Source: Photobacterium rosenbergii
GTDB lineage: Bacteria; Pseudomonadota; Gammaproteobacteria; Enterobacterales; Vibrionaceae
NCBI RefSeq assembly: GCF_003026455.1
Contig: NZ_PYMB01000005.1
Location: 166,669 to 230,668, forward strand
DNA: 64,000 nucleotides
Direction of reading: 5' to 3'
Shown: in pieces, positions 8,436 through 17,797 of the stretch
Layout: every line of letters begins with the position of its first letter
Numbering within the stretch: position 1 is the first letter of the stretch
Notes under the pieces: model-generated
Seen by the model: only the letters and a program-made list of their open reading frames with translations
Told to the model about the DNA's origin: nothing
Databases searched by the model: none
Translations under genes and position numbers: made by a program

Positions 8436-10472
8436 ATGAACACGAACAAATTACGCCCTGTAGCCCTTGTCATCATGACGTTAACAGCCCTTGCCGGCTG
8501 TAACGATGAAACCACCTACATTGAGCAACCTAAACAGATCGAAGATCCTGCTCGACAGTTGCGATCCGTGTTTGACGGCTATCAAGAGGCCATCGACACC
8601 CTCGACAGCACCAAGTTCGGCCAGATCACCGACCAGATGGCTAGCTCACGCCAAGCGGTAGACCGCATGTACTTGGACAAACTAGAAAATATTGACCGCA
8701 GTGCTTTATCTGATGAAGATAAAATCTACTACGACACCTTCCAATTCGACCGCAATATTGCTATCCGAGGCGCATCACTGCCCAACCCAAGGTTCGGTAC
8801 CTTCGATATCCCAATCACCCACTTCAAGAATGACATCACTCGGAATGCCAAGAAAGCAGGCGCAGAACAAAAAACGTCTGAAGACTACCATAAGCACCTC
8901 CAAGTGATCCGGGAGTTCACCGCCTGGACCAACAATCTGCACTCGCAATACAATTTGGGTATGGTCGATAAAACCCAGCTACCAAAAGTGCTGATTACCC
9001 GACTTGTGAGTAGTACCAAAGAAGTCCTGGAGGTTGGCAATGACCCATATGGCTTGCTCAAGTTCGGGCTCAATGACATTGAGAAACACCAGAATCAATA
9101 TGATGAAGATTTTGTCCGTGAATACACAAAAGCGGTTAATGATGCTCAAGGGGCAGTCACCGGATTGATAACGTTCCTTGAAACCGATTATTACGTTAAT
9201 AATGCCAGAGAAGAAAGCGGGGACAAAACAGATACTAATATCGGCTGGGGCGACCTGCCTAACGGTCAAGCTTGGTACCAATGGCAATTAGACCGCAACA
9301 GTACCACTGGCAAGCCTGCGATGGAACTAAACCAACTTGGCGAAGATCTGGTGGCCGATGCCAAGGCCGAAATGATCCGCGTGGCCGAACTTGTGGTCAA
9401 AAAACGGAGTGCAACCCCAACCGCTGACTGGCGTGATAGCAATAGTGGTATAGTCAGTGAAAGGCAATTCAACCTGCTGGATCAAAACGGCAATATCAAC
9501 CTCAATGAATTCTTCGACTACCTCAACACTGAACAATTTTTCTTTGGCCGTGATGGTAAAAATGTCTCCGGTACTGAATACGCCGAACTTTGCCAGGCAG
9601 CCTCCGACCAAAGCGCCTGCGAATCGGCCCTGGTCGATTACAACACCTTCAAGCATGACGCCAATGACGTTGTCGCCAAATACTTCAAGCCAATCAAGAC
9701 CGATTACACCATTGTCCCTATCCCCGCGAATCGCGAAGGGTATGACGGGGTTGGCTCATACGGCAGCAACAAGTTCAACCTCAACACCCACCCAGATTAC
9801 AGCTTGCAGAAATGGAATGTCTCAACGCTATTGCTCCATGAAGCTGCACCGGGGCACCACTTCCAGAATGCCTACTCAATTGAATACCCACCAGCAGACA
9901 AACCTGATTATATCAAGAACGTCTGGTACACCGCCTATGCCGAAGGCTGGGCCCTCTACACTGAGTGGCTAGGGCTAGAAATGGGGATTTATGGCGAACT
10001 CAACGACGAAGGTAAACCAACATTCCTCAATGCCACCGGCATGTGTAAACTCGATCTCGACTACACCACTTTCCAGGGGGGCATTTATACCGATGCTGAG
10101 GAGTGTAATGCCCTGCAGTATTTCGGCAGCCTCAACGAAGCCCAGCTTCGCAACATGCGCCTTGCAGTTGATACCGGAATCCATGCCAAAGGCTGGAGCA
10201 TAGAAGAAGCTCAAAAATACATGCAGGCCAACTCCGCTCTGGGTGATGGTGATATTGAGTCAGAGAGCTACCGCTACGCGGCCTATGTCGGCCAAGCGGT
10301 ATCGTACAAGTCCGGGTTCTTGGTGATCAGGGAAATGCTGGATAAAGCGCAGAGCGAGTTAGGCAGTCAATTCGACTGGGCTGCCTTCCATGACCAGTTA
10401 TTGAAATACGGCGATCAACCAATGGAAGTGGTTGAAACCAGTATTGAAAACTGGATCAAAGCTCAGAAATAA
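8436..10472 (+). CDS. DUF885 family lipoprotein, putative zinc hydrolase
   Basis: A 678-residue protein with a lipoprotein signal peptide (lipobox LAGC, so the mature protein starts at about Cys22) and a DUF885 domain over most of its length. The hallmark HEAAPGHHFQ at residues 468-477 is a zinc-metallopeptidase-like HExxPGHH site; a downstream Glu in AEGWALYTEWLGLEMG is the likely third ligand. Family members are thought to be membrane-anchored peptidases or esterases, but substrates are mostly unknown. Around residues 349-358 the stretch DQNGNINLNE resembles a calcium loop, one or two residues short of a canonical EF hand. The start is supported by GAGGGA before ATG. It stands alone. Confidence 0.8.
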   Translation: MNTNKLRPVALVIMTLTALAGCNDETTYIEQPKQIEDPARQLRSVFDGYQEAIDTLDSTKFGQITDQMASSRQAVDRMYLDKLENIDRSALSDEDKIYYDTFQFDRNIAIRGASLPNPRFGTFDIPITHFKNDITRNAKKAGAEQKTSEDYHKHLQVIREFTAWTNNLHSQYNLGMVDKTQLPKVLITRLVSSTKEVLEVGNDPYGLLKFGLNDIEKHQNQYDEDFVREYTKAVNDAQGAVTGLITFLETDYYVNNAREESGDKTDTNIGWGDLPNGQAWYQWQLDRNSTTGKPAMELNQLGEDLVADAKAEMIRVAELVVKKRSATPTADWRDSNSGIVSERQFNLLDQNGNINLNEFFDYLNTEQFFFGRDGKNVSGTEYAELCQAASDQSACESALVDYNTFKHDANDVVAKYFKPIKTDYTIVPIPANREGYDGVGSYGSNKFNLNTHPDYSLQKWNVSTLLLHEAAPGHHFQNAYSIEYPPADKPDYIKNVWYTAYAEGWALYTEWLGLEMGIYGELNDEGKPTFLNATGMCKLDLDYTTFQGGIYTDAEECNALQYFGSLNEAQLRNMRLAVDTGIHAKGWSIEEAQKYMQANSALGDGDIESESYRYAAYVGQAVSYKSGFLVIREMLDKAQSELGSQFDWAAFHDQLLKYGDQPMEVVETSIENWIKAQK

Positions 10473-10488
10473 AGATAAGGAGACGGTT

Positions 10489-10510
10489 GCCTGTCCGCTT
10501 GCGGGCGGGC
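10489..10510 (+). other. GC-rich stem-loop downstream of the DUF885 gene
   Basis: GCCTGTCCGC and GCGGGCGGGC form a near-complete 10-bp stem (with G-U pairs) around TT. It starts 16 bases after the DUF885 stop codon. There is no T-run, so it may be a transcript-stabilising hairpin or a weak terminator. Confidence 0.4.
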
Positions 10511-10549
10511 AGCAGGTCAACAGGAGGAGCAAAAGAGAAAAGGAAAAAA

Positions 10550-10657
10550 ATGGGTAAGTACCAAGTTAAAGCAAAAGGTTGGTTGGCCAAGTGGCTTACT
10601 CAAGGAACGGTGAACAATAACTATTTACCAGTAACTTACCCGAACGATTATTTGTAG
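10550..10657 (+). CDS. candidate small protein (35 aa)
   Basis: An ATG with a strong AAGGA six to seven bases upstream opens a 35-codon frame (MGKYQVKAKGWLAKWL at the N-terminus, ending TYPNDYL). It is basic and aromatic in its first half and has no homologue that I recognise. The same stretch is also bracketed by the inverted pieces GGGTAAGTAC and GTAACTTACCC, so it could instead be a structured RNA or the relic of a small mobile element. It lies downstream of a GC-rich hairpin in an otherwise gene-free gap (10473-10985). Confidence 0.3.
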   Translation: MGKYQVKAKGWLAKWLTQGTVNNNYLPVTYPNDYL

Positions 10658-10985
10658 TGATGTTAAACCTTACAGGTACGAAGCATGCAACCTGAATTTA
10701 ACGGGGGCTACTATACCCCGCAGGACACACAAAAATGTGACATACATCAATCTAGCGTGCGTAAATTACGTACAGGGAAGGGAGTGTGTAACAAGATGCA
10801 AACAGCGGTAAATAAATACCATAAACCATCAGTTTGTTTATATTTTAACTCATTCACCTGCTGACCCACTCCGTTGTCAAACTGATGCTGCCCCATCTCT
10901 AAATTTTCGTCACTACTGCCTTAATTTCGCTTCATCCCATGCCATACTGGGCAGCAATGCCTCTTCGAACGGTTCAGGAAAGCAC
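10658..10985. other. 328-base intergenic region upstream of the YgiC-like gene
   Basis: It contains GTGCGTAAATTACGTAC at 10757-10773, a palindrome with 7 of 8 arm matches, sharing the AAATTACG core with 8296-8312. No other feature is recognised. Confidence 0.25.
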
Positions 10986-12149
10986 ATGTTAAGGATCAAC
11001 AGCAAAGAACGCCCCCATTGGCGAGAGCTTGCCAAAGAATATGGCTTCGGTTTTCACACTATGTACGGCGAACCTTACTGGGATGAAACCGGCTATTACC
11101 AGTTCACCCTGCAACAGATTGAGCGTGATTTGGAAGATCCCACCGAGGAAATCCACCAGATGTGCCTCGAGGTTGTTGACGAGGTCGTCGCTGATGAATA
11201 CTGGTTGCAGCGCTTTCAAATTCCTGAAGCAATGTGGCAACCCATCCTAGATTCATGGCGCAGTAAAGAGCCCTCACTCTATTCGCGGCTCGACTTTGCC
11301 TACGACGGCACCGGCTTTGCCAAACTGTATGAAAACAATGCCGACACCCCTACCTCGCTCTACGAGACGGGATTTTGGCAATGGTTATGGCTTGAAGATA
11401 TGGTCAACAGCGGGGCAATCCGCCGCGATGCCGATCAGTTCAACCTATTGCAGGAACTGCTGATCGAGCGCTTCAAGACGCTTTCTCGTCAGCAACCGGG
11501 CCAGACCCTTCACTTCTCTTGCTGCAAAGATACCGTTGAAGACCGGGGCACAGTGCAATACATGGAAGACTGCGCCAAGGAAGCCGGGCTGTCGACATCG
11601 TTTGTGTTTGTTGAAGATATCGGCATTAACGGCAAGAAAGAATTTACGGATATGAGTGATAAGCCCATCCGCTGGATGTTCAAGCTCTATCCATGGGAAT
11701 TCATGCTGCGAGAAGAGTACGCCAAATACCTGCCGGCTAATGCCATCAACTGGCTGGAGCCAATGTGGAAATCAGTACTGAGCAACAAAGCCCTACTGCC
11801 GATGCTATGGCACAAATTCAAAGGGCACCCGAACCTACTCCCCGCCTATTTTGCCGATGATCCAGGCCTTAGTGAGCTTAAGGATTACGTCATCAAGCCA
11901 ATATTTGCCCGTGAAGGGGCCAATATCACCATTGTGGAGAACGGCAGGCAAACCTTACGCGTCGATGGACCTTATGGTGATGAAGGCGTGATCTACCAGG
12001 CTTACCACCCTCTGCCTAAATTCAACAATGCCTATACCCTGATCGGCAGTTGGCTGGTCGACGATCAAGCCGGTGGGATATCCATTCGCGAAGACCGCTC
12101 GCGGATCACCCAAGATATGTCGCGCTATTTACCTCACATCATTTTGTAA
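10986..12149 (+). CDS. glutathionylspermidine synthase-family ATP-grasp protein (YgiC/YjfC-like)
   Basis: A 387-residue cytoplasmic protein resembling E. coli YgiC/YjfC, relatives of the synthetase half of glutathionylspermidine synthase. Features include the N-terminal ERPHWRELAKEYGFGFHTMYGEPYWDE, the central DFAYDGTGFAKLYENNADTPTSLYE, and the C-terminal ATP-grasp elements IKPIFAREGANI and DEGVIYQAYHPLP. Known structures of relatives show an ATP-grasp peptide/amide ligase fold, but YgiC itself has no settled reaction. In E. coli the gene follows ygiB; no YgiB-like gene is adjacent here. A terminator follows at 12172-12201. Confidence 0.8.
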   Translation: MLRINSKERPHWRELAKEYGFGFHTMYGEPYWDETGYYQFTLQQIERDLEDPTEEIHQMCLEVVDEVVADEYWLQRFQIPEAMWQPILDSWRSKEPSLYSRLDFAYDGTGFAKLYENNADTPTSLYETGFWQWLWLEDMVNSGAIRRDADQFNLLQELLIERFKTLSRQQPGQTLHFSCCKDTVEDRGTVQYMEDCAKEAGLSTSFVFVEDIGINGKKEFTDMSDKPIRWMFKLYPWEFMLREEYAKYLPANAINWLEPMWKSVLSNKALLPMLWHKFKGHPNLLPAYFADDPGLSELKDYVIKPIFAREGANITIVENGRQTLRVDGPYGDEGVIYQAYHPLPKFNNAYTLIGSWLVDDQAGGISIREDRSRITQDMSRYLPHIIL

Positions 12150-12171
12150 GCTCTCACTCTTTCAAAATAAA

Positions 12172-12201
12172 ATAGCCAAGGAAGAAGGCTTCCTTGGCTA
12201 T
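12172..12201. terminator. convergent rho-independent terminator hairpin
   Basis: A perfect 13-bp stem ATAGCCAAGGAAG / CTTCCTTGGCTAT around AAGG. It lies between the YgiC-like gene and the leftward lipoprotein gene, with A-rich sequence on its left that gives a T-run for the leftward transcript. Confidence 0.7.
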
Positions 12202-12227
12202 GACTTCAGTGACACATCAGTGATGAA

Positions 12228-15200
12228 TTAGCACCCTGTTGCGGATGTTGTATCGCATCGGGAAAACAAGCGCTGCTTGTAAACCCTGAGGTTATCGATC
12301 ACTATCCTCTCTTCACCGATAAGCTTACTTCTCTGGCGGGCCTTAAACTGGATATTGAACTGTTCGTTACCAGGGCGCTTGCGCATCACAAAAGCAATTT
12401 CATCGTTTGAATTGCTTTCTATCGTCGCAACATAAGGCCGGGCTGATTTCTTTTCGGTTGATGGTTTAGGGTAAACATCGACATCGATATCAAACTCGGT
12501 GGCCGTTTCGCCATCGAGTTGGTCTTCGCTAAGTAGCGTGTTTTCCAATACATCAAACTTGAAAATATAGCGGGTGCCGTCTGGATCAGCACTGACATCG
12601 ATATTACTGCCCGTTTCAACCGTCTGCCAGGAGGTTGTCCCATTGAGCACGAATTCCAGTGCATGGTTGGTATAGCTGCGCCCCTCTTCGTCTTCAGCAT
12701 TCATGGCGATCACACGCGCCTTGTTCGTATTCATGCCTCCAGCCCAAATACCGTCGCTACTGCTTTCGAAGTCACCGTTATCCAGTTCTTCAAGAGTCCC
12801 TATCAGTTGCAGCGAGGTATTATCGAACATAAAGGACTCAACGGTCTCCGGGCTACCACTTACCACATATTCAATATGCAAGTAAGCAGCCCCTTGTGGC
12901 TTATAAGAGTACAATGAAACAAGCTGACCAATATCTCCTGCACCGATAGCGTTGCTGGCCGTTACCTCTCCTAGCGGAGCATTTCGGTCCCCCTCTGCTG
13001 ACCAATATGTGCGAATAAAGGCGGTTGCTTCAATCGCTTTGATTGGCTTGATGTAAGCCGAGATCTTGTACTGGCTATTTGCAAGCGAAACAGGTTGCGA
13101 CACCGCTTGGGTTAATACGGACTCTCCTGCCGATGAAGTGCGGAGCCGCACCCCCTGCCCTGAAACGCCTTTTACCGTTCTGGTCTTACCGTCACCAAAG
13201 TACTGCCAACCCGCCACATCATTTTCAAAATCAGGGTTGGTAAATCGTGGCGATAGATTTTCTCCGTATTGATCCAGTTGCTTAGGACTGACAACATCAT
13301 CCAATTCAATCCAGTCACCCTGTGGGTCTACAATCTTGAAAGTCGCAAAATGCTCCCTGCCAGGCACAGTAAACGGCGAGCGCTGGAAGCCAAAAGATTG
13401 TTCTGATTTGTCTGCCCTTACACCTATCACATGACGAGGCGTCAAGGCCGAGAACAACACAACTTGATTGCCTTCTGCGTCATCATCTAGCTCGTAATGC
13501 GCTCTAAAGAAGGTATTACGTAGCTTATCTGCAGTACCTGGACGAAGCGTTTCAGCCAGTCCCACCGCCCCGAACCAAAAGTCGGCAATACCAATGGACG
13601 GCATCTCGTAATCAGGCTTCACCATCGACCAACGCGTTAGCATCTTGATCGGACTCTCGGGATCTGAGCTGTTTAACATGTCTTGGCGCAAACCATCGCG
13701 ATAAGCAAAATAGCCACCGACCACGGCGCCTTGCTTGCCATGCTGGCCAAAACCTAAAACGGCGGGAAAGTGGATGATATCGCCGGGGTGATCCGAGGGG
13801 CCATCATTCCAGTAATTGCCATTTTTATTCTCCCTATCAAAGGGGTTATTACCTGCAGAGAATGCAGCAAAGTACGGTGAGCCAAGATCATCGGTTACCG
13901 CCTGGGAGAGGGCATAATAGTTATTATTCTGAGCTTTCCAACCCGCATCATCAGCATGGTGTTTCAGTACTAGCGTCCCTCCCATAACCACGAAGGCGGC
14001 ATGGGATGACTTGATCACCGGCTCACCCGCCAAATAATGGTCGTAATTGAAGTTATCCCGCTCATAAACATACTGACCGTAGTTATAGCTTGCCATAGGG
14101 TCTTGGGCCGCACCCAAGTCCCCATATATCCAGCTTTCGTTTGCCATACCATTGGCATTCCTAACCGGGCCGAAGTCATCAACTTCCCAAGTCACGCCCT
14201 GACGGGCACGGATAGTATCGGCTGATCGAACAAAGATTTGCTCCAAATACTTTTTCGCATCCGCAATTTTCGTACTTTGTGGATACAGCTCAGCCGCTTT
14301 TATCACCGCCGGCAGGAACTTCATGCTGGTATAAACTTGCGGCTGGGGACCCGGGCTTTGATCTTTGGCAAACGGGGTACCATCACTGTTGTAATTACGG
14401 ACAAAATGACCATCTACAGTTTTTATGCCTCCCATCCCATCTTGGATAAGTCCCGCATGACGCTCAATCAGTAATTCCAATAACGGTTGAATTTGCTGAT
14501 CAGCCAGCGTCTCATCCACCACACCTTCCGGTGATAGCATATTGGCCTCATTCGCGGCCATCAGTAAGTAGATTGCCCAGCCAACGGTATCGGCGATTGG
14601 CGTCTCGTTCGCTTCTAGGTCAGCCTGTTGTAATTTTCGGTGCAAGAACCCTTCAGGAGAAAGTGTCGAACGGTTTGTACCATCAATTTCACTGCCGTTA
14701 TAGGCGGTCAGACTCTTAATCGCCGCCACGTATTGGGCAAGTTCATCACGCAACCACTGCTGGTAGCTCAACCGATCCACATCGCCGCTATCCGTAAGGG
14801 TATAAGCATTTCCATAATAGGCACCGGACTCACCGCCTGAATACATTAGCTTGCCATCAGGCGTAGCGGTCAGGTCGACGAGTCTGCCATCATAAGACCA
14901 CAACTCAGTCGCGGCATTGGTCAGGTCTCCACCTTGTTGAACAAGGTGTTGCGGAACAAAGAAAACTTGGGAACTTTGCTGGGAATCTTTGGTGATATAC
15001 AGGCCAGCTAGTTCTTTTCGGCCAAACACGCGGCTATAACCAATTCTGGACAGGTTCCTCCGGTTATACACTTTCGTTAGTTGTTCCCCATCAGCAGGCA
15101 ACTTAAACACCCCATTTTGGGTCAGAACGTATAAGTCTCCGCCAACCATATCCAACGCAATATCTTTAACAGTGTTTGGAGTTGAAATTAAATCGATTTC

Positions 15201-15824
15201 CGGCTCGCCCCCACCGTGATAAACCGTATTTCGACTGGCGTCATAGCGATATACTCCCATATCACTGCCGACATAAAGCTTGGACTTGAAATAGGCCATA
15301 CCAAAATGGTGAGGGGAATTACTGGCTCCTGAGCGCAACTGCACCCGGTCAAATACAGACAATATGCCGGTGTTGGTATTAAAAGCTAATATTGCATCTT
15401 CTCCGCTGCCTTGACTGCAAAGCGCCAGATAGAGAAAGCGGCCTGAAGGAGTGAATGTCATTCCACATAATTGGCCTGCAGATGAAAGGCCTGCTTGCTC
15501 AATGTCACTGGCTGTGATCGTGTGAAGAGGATTGGCAGAAATGTCTCGGATCTCTATGGTTGCCGAACGACTGTCAGCAGCGGCATAGTAGCCGGCCACT
15601 TTCGCCGCTGCGACCATATCCGTTTGGCCCAGTTTAGAAAACCAGGCTTCTGAAATCAGTTCTTGTTGCGAAAAAGATTCCAGGCTTGATTTGGCTTGCG
15701 CCTGTGGCGGACCCAGCTGTTCATTATTATTAAGGCTATTGCTAATCGATTCATCCTGACACCCCCCAAGTACAGCAAGCATGACTAGATGGCTAAGCAG
15801 CTTCATTCTTTTATTTATTTTCAT
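12228..15824 (-). CDS. very large lipoprotein, putative polysaccharide-degrading or -binding enzyme
   Basis: About 1198 residues from the preferred start MKINKRMKLL (AGAGG just upstream); a longer frame begins at 15854. The N-terminus is a lipoprotein signal (lipobox VLGGC). Residues about 60-370 have repeated strand patterns like a beta-propeller (GVYRYDASRNTVY, GDLYVLTQNGVFKLP, LMYSGGESGAYYGNAY). Residues about 380-830 look like an alpha/alpha toroid, rich in Trp, Tyr and Asn (ANESWIYGDLG, YVYERDNFNYDHYLAGEP, WNDGPSDHPGDIIHFP). Residues about 900-1190 hold two carbohydrate-binding-like beta-sandwiches (FTNPDFENDVAGWQYFGDG; LDNGDFESSSDGIWAGG). It is adjacent to and codirectional with an exported sulfatase, suggesting sulfated polysaccharide use. 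No catalytic family is assigned. Confidence 0.6.
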   Translation of the reverse strand: MKINKRMKLLSHLVMLAVLGGCQDESISNSLNNNEQLGPPQAQAKSSLESFSQQELISEAWFSKLGQTDMVAAAKVAGYYAAADSRSATIEIRDISANPLHTITASDIEQAGLSSAGQLCGMTFTPSGRFLYLALCSQGSGEDAILAFNTNTGILSVFDRVQLRSGASNSPHHFGMAYFKSKLYVGSDMGVYRYDASRNTVYHGGGEPEIDLISTPNTVKDIALDMVGGDLYVLTQNGVFKLPADGEQLTKVYNRRNLSRIGYSRVFGRKELAGLYITKDSQQSSQVFFVPQHLVQQGGDLTNAATELWSYDGRLVDLTATPDGKLMYSGGESGAYYGNAYTLTDSGDVDRLSYQQWLRDELAQYVAAIKSLTAYNGSEIDGTNRSTLSPEGFLHRKLQQADLEANETPIADTVGWAIYLLMAANEANMLSPEGVVDETLADQQIQPLLELLIERHAGLIQDGMGGIKTVDGHFVRNYNSDGTPFAKDQSPGPQPQVYTSMKFLPAVIKAAELYPQSTKIADAKKYLEQIFVRSADTIRARQGVTWEVDDFGPVRNANGMANESWIYGDLGAAQDPMASYNYGQYVYERDNFNYDHYLAGEPVIKSSHAAFVVMGGTLVLKHHADDAGWKAQNNNYYALSQAVTDDLGSPYFAAFSAGNNPFDRENKNGNYWNDGPSDHPGDIIHFPAVLGFGQHGKQGAVVGGYFAYRDGLRQDMLNSSDPESPIKMLTRWSMVKPDYEMPSIGIADFWFGAVGLAETLRPGTADKLRNTFFRAHYELDDDAEGNQVVLFSALTPRHVIGVRADKSEQSFGFQRSPFTVPGREHFATFKIVDPQGDWIELDDVVSPKQLDQYGENLSPRFTNPDFENDVAGWQYFGDGKTRTVKGVSGQGVRLRTSSAGESVLTQAVSQPVSLANSQYKISAYIKPIKAIEATAFIRTYWSAEGDRNAPLGEVTASNAIGAGDIGQLVSLYSYKPQGAAYLHIEYVVSGSPETVESFMFDNTSLQLIGTLEELDNGDFESSSDGIWAGGMNTNKARVIAMNAEDEEGRSYTNHALEFVLNGTTSWQTVETGSNIDVSADPDGTRYIFKFDVLENTLLSEDQLDGETATEFDIDVDVYPKPSTEKKSARPYVATIESNSNDEIAFVMRKRPGNEQFNIQFKARQRSKLIGEERIVIDNLRVYKQRLFSRCDTTSATGC

Positions 15825-15903
15825 ACATCCTCTACAGCGTAAATAGGTCATCATTCATCAAATGATGATTACACTTAAAATAGTTTGATTTATTCCATGT
15901 ATG

Positions 15904-15934
15904 GCAAACACCAGATTGAATACCTGGTGTTTGC
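15904..15934 (-). terminator. intergenic hairpin between sulfatase and lipoprotein genes
   Basis: An 11-bp perfect stem GCAAACACCAG / CTGGTGTTTGC. It lies 28 bases beyond the sulfatase stop. No T-run follows in the leftward direction, so it is more likely an RNA-stabilising or attenuating element than a full terminator. Confidence 0.4.
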
Positions 15935-15961
15935 TTACTTATATAATCAGTGGGTTAGTTA

Positions 15962-17797
15962 TTATTTAGGACAAGCTTCTGGGTTGTTATAAATACTTGG
16001 ATCCGGTGCTTTTACCCCCCAGGTTGGGACTGGGTTTTTACACTGGAAAGCGGCCAAGGCATTTTTCAACTCTTGTAGTTTTTCAGGGTTCGCATCCGAT
16101 ACATCATAAAACGCTTTTTGTGTCTCGCCGGTGCTATCAATGTATTCATCAAATTCGGCAAAATTTACCGCCGAATCAGACTCACAACTGACTTCCCCGC
16201 AATCTCTTAGTCGGAACAACTGGAATTGTTTTTTTCTCGTTTTCAGAAGCTTGAACTCACCATCAAAAACAGCGGCCTTGTTGACCCGATCCCAAAATAG
16301 ATAACGGTCTTCAAGCTTTTCAACTTGATGGGTTAGTCGTGGAAGCAAGTTGACGCCATGTAGGTCATACGCCGCTTTATCGCTGGTATCAACCCCTGCT
16401 GCATTGAGGATAGTTGGCAAGATATCAATGGTAATGATCGGCTCATCAACAATTTGCGGCGAAATCTTTCCAGGCCATGAGATAGCAAATGGCACCCGGG
16501 TTCCCCCTTCATATAGCTCGCCTTTATGGCCAGAGAGCGGCTTATTAGACGAAAAGTTACTCTTCGGCTTACCACCATTATCTGACACAAAGACAATAAT
16601 TGTATTTTCTAAGATACCTTTTCGTTTTAGCTTCTTGTAAATTTTAGCGACGCTATTATCTAAGCTTTTAGCCATTGCCAGTGCCGTTTTCCGGCTGGCT
16701 TTTTCTTCTTCAGTAACATACTCAGGGCCAACGAAATTAATTTCAGCCTCATCAACGTTGGTTGCTTTCAGCGGTGTATGAACAGCATTAAAAGCAAGGT
16801 AGAGTAAAAATGGTTGCTGTTCATTAGCATGCTCACTAATAAAATCTACCGCCTTTTCGCCGAACTTATCCGTCAGGTATACATTTTCAAAATCCGGTTC
16901 AATTTGCAGTCCGGCGACTGTCTCTAGCGCAGCATAATACTCAGTCCTATACGTTTCAGGATCGTAACTACTGTCCAGATCTGCTTTATGATTATCAAAA
17001 GCAGTAATTAATTGCTTCTCTGTTCTTTCTTTATCACAGACGTTTGGATCATTGGCATTTGGCGTCTCGCAGGCCAGTTCTTCAAGTAACTGAAAATGCT
17101 CTGTCACGAGTATCTCAGCAGATACCTTTTCTTCATCTGAGGGCACGGGGTGATTTTCATCAAAAGATTGCCACATTGTAGAGTGAGGTGTGGTAAAGGT
17201 ATTGAACTGATTTTTGTCTCCGATTTCATAGGCAACAGCACCATTATTGAAACCGAAGAAGTAATCAAACCCTCGGTTGTGAGGCCAAAACTTCCAATCT
17301 TCGCCATCATGATCTTTACCGATAAAGGCAGTGGTATAGCCGGCGTTTTGGAAATAATTACCAATCGTCGGTATCTCTGTTGGTATACCCGGCTCTACGC
17401 CCTCCTCGTGATCAACGGGTTCATTGTCATCGGCATCATCTGGAGCAGGGTTACTATAAAAACCAAAGGTTTGCTGGTAGCGACCAGTTAGCATTCCTGC
17501 TCGGGATGGGCCACAGACAGGTGCAGTTACGTAACCATGGTTAAAGACAGCACCACTGCTCGCAATTTTAGTAATGAATTTGGTGGTCTGGTTACTGACG
17601 GTATCTTCACTGTTCCACTCCCCTTGGTAGAATCCAGCGTCGGCATGACCTAAATCATCAGCAACGATGATCACTACATTAGGCTGCCCCTGATTTGTTG
17701 TGACACCGGTTGAGCTCGCGGTAGCCGGATTTGCCACCCCCAACGCGGTTATCAATGAAGACGCAAGCAAGCACTTCTTGAAACTGGGTATCGTCAT
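15962..17797 (-). CDS. exported sulfatase (S1 family, formylglycine-dependent)
   Basis: A 611-residue arylsulfatase-type enzyme with a Sec signal peptide (first 27 residues, ending PATAS). Metal-binding DD is at residues 47-48 (IIVADDLG). The activation motif C95-G-P-S-R-A-G with TGR following is the Cys-type formylglycine site (CxPSR). Later motifs VSDNGG and SGHKGELYEGGTRVPF supply the Asp-Asn pair and Lys/His of the sulfate site. It hydrolyses sulfate esters, probably on a marine polysaccharide in the periplasm or outside. A maturation enzyme (FGE or anSME) would be required and none is encoded in the window. The large lipoprotein downstream is a likely partner. The carbohydrate substrate is not evident. 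Confidence 0.85.
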   Translation of the reverse strand: MTIPSFKKCLLASSLITALGVANPATASSTGVTTNQGQPNVVIIVADDLGHADAGFYQGEWNSEDTVSNQTTKFITKIASSGAVFNHGYVTAPVCGPSRAGMLTGRYQQTFGFYSNPAPDDADDNEPVDHEEGVEPGIPTEIPTIGNYFQNAGYTTAFIGKDHDGEDWKFWPHNRGFDYFFGFNNGAVAYEIGDKNQFNTFTTPHSTMWQSFDENHPVPSDEEKVSAEILVTEHFQLLEELACETPNANDPNVCDKERTEKQLITAFDNHKADLDSSYDPETYRTEYYAALETVAGLQIEPDFENVYLTDKFGEKAVDFISEHANEQQPFLLYLAFNAVHTPLKATNVDEAEINFVGPEYVTEEEKASRKTALAMAKSLDNSVAKIYKKLKRKGILENTIIVFVSDNGGKPKSNFSSNKPLSGHKGELYEGGTRVPFAISWPGKISPQIVDEPIITIDILPTILNAAGVDTSDKAAYDLHGVNLLPRLTHQVEKLEDRYLFWDRVNKAAVFDGEFKLLKTRKKQFQLFRLRDCGEVSCESDSAVNFAEFDEYIDSTGETQKAFYDVSDANPEKLQELKNALAAFQCKNPVPTWGVKAPDPSIYNNPEACPK

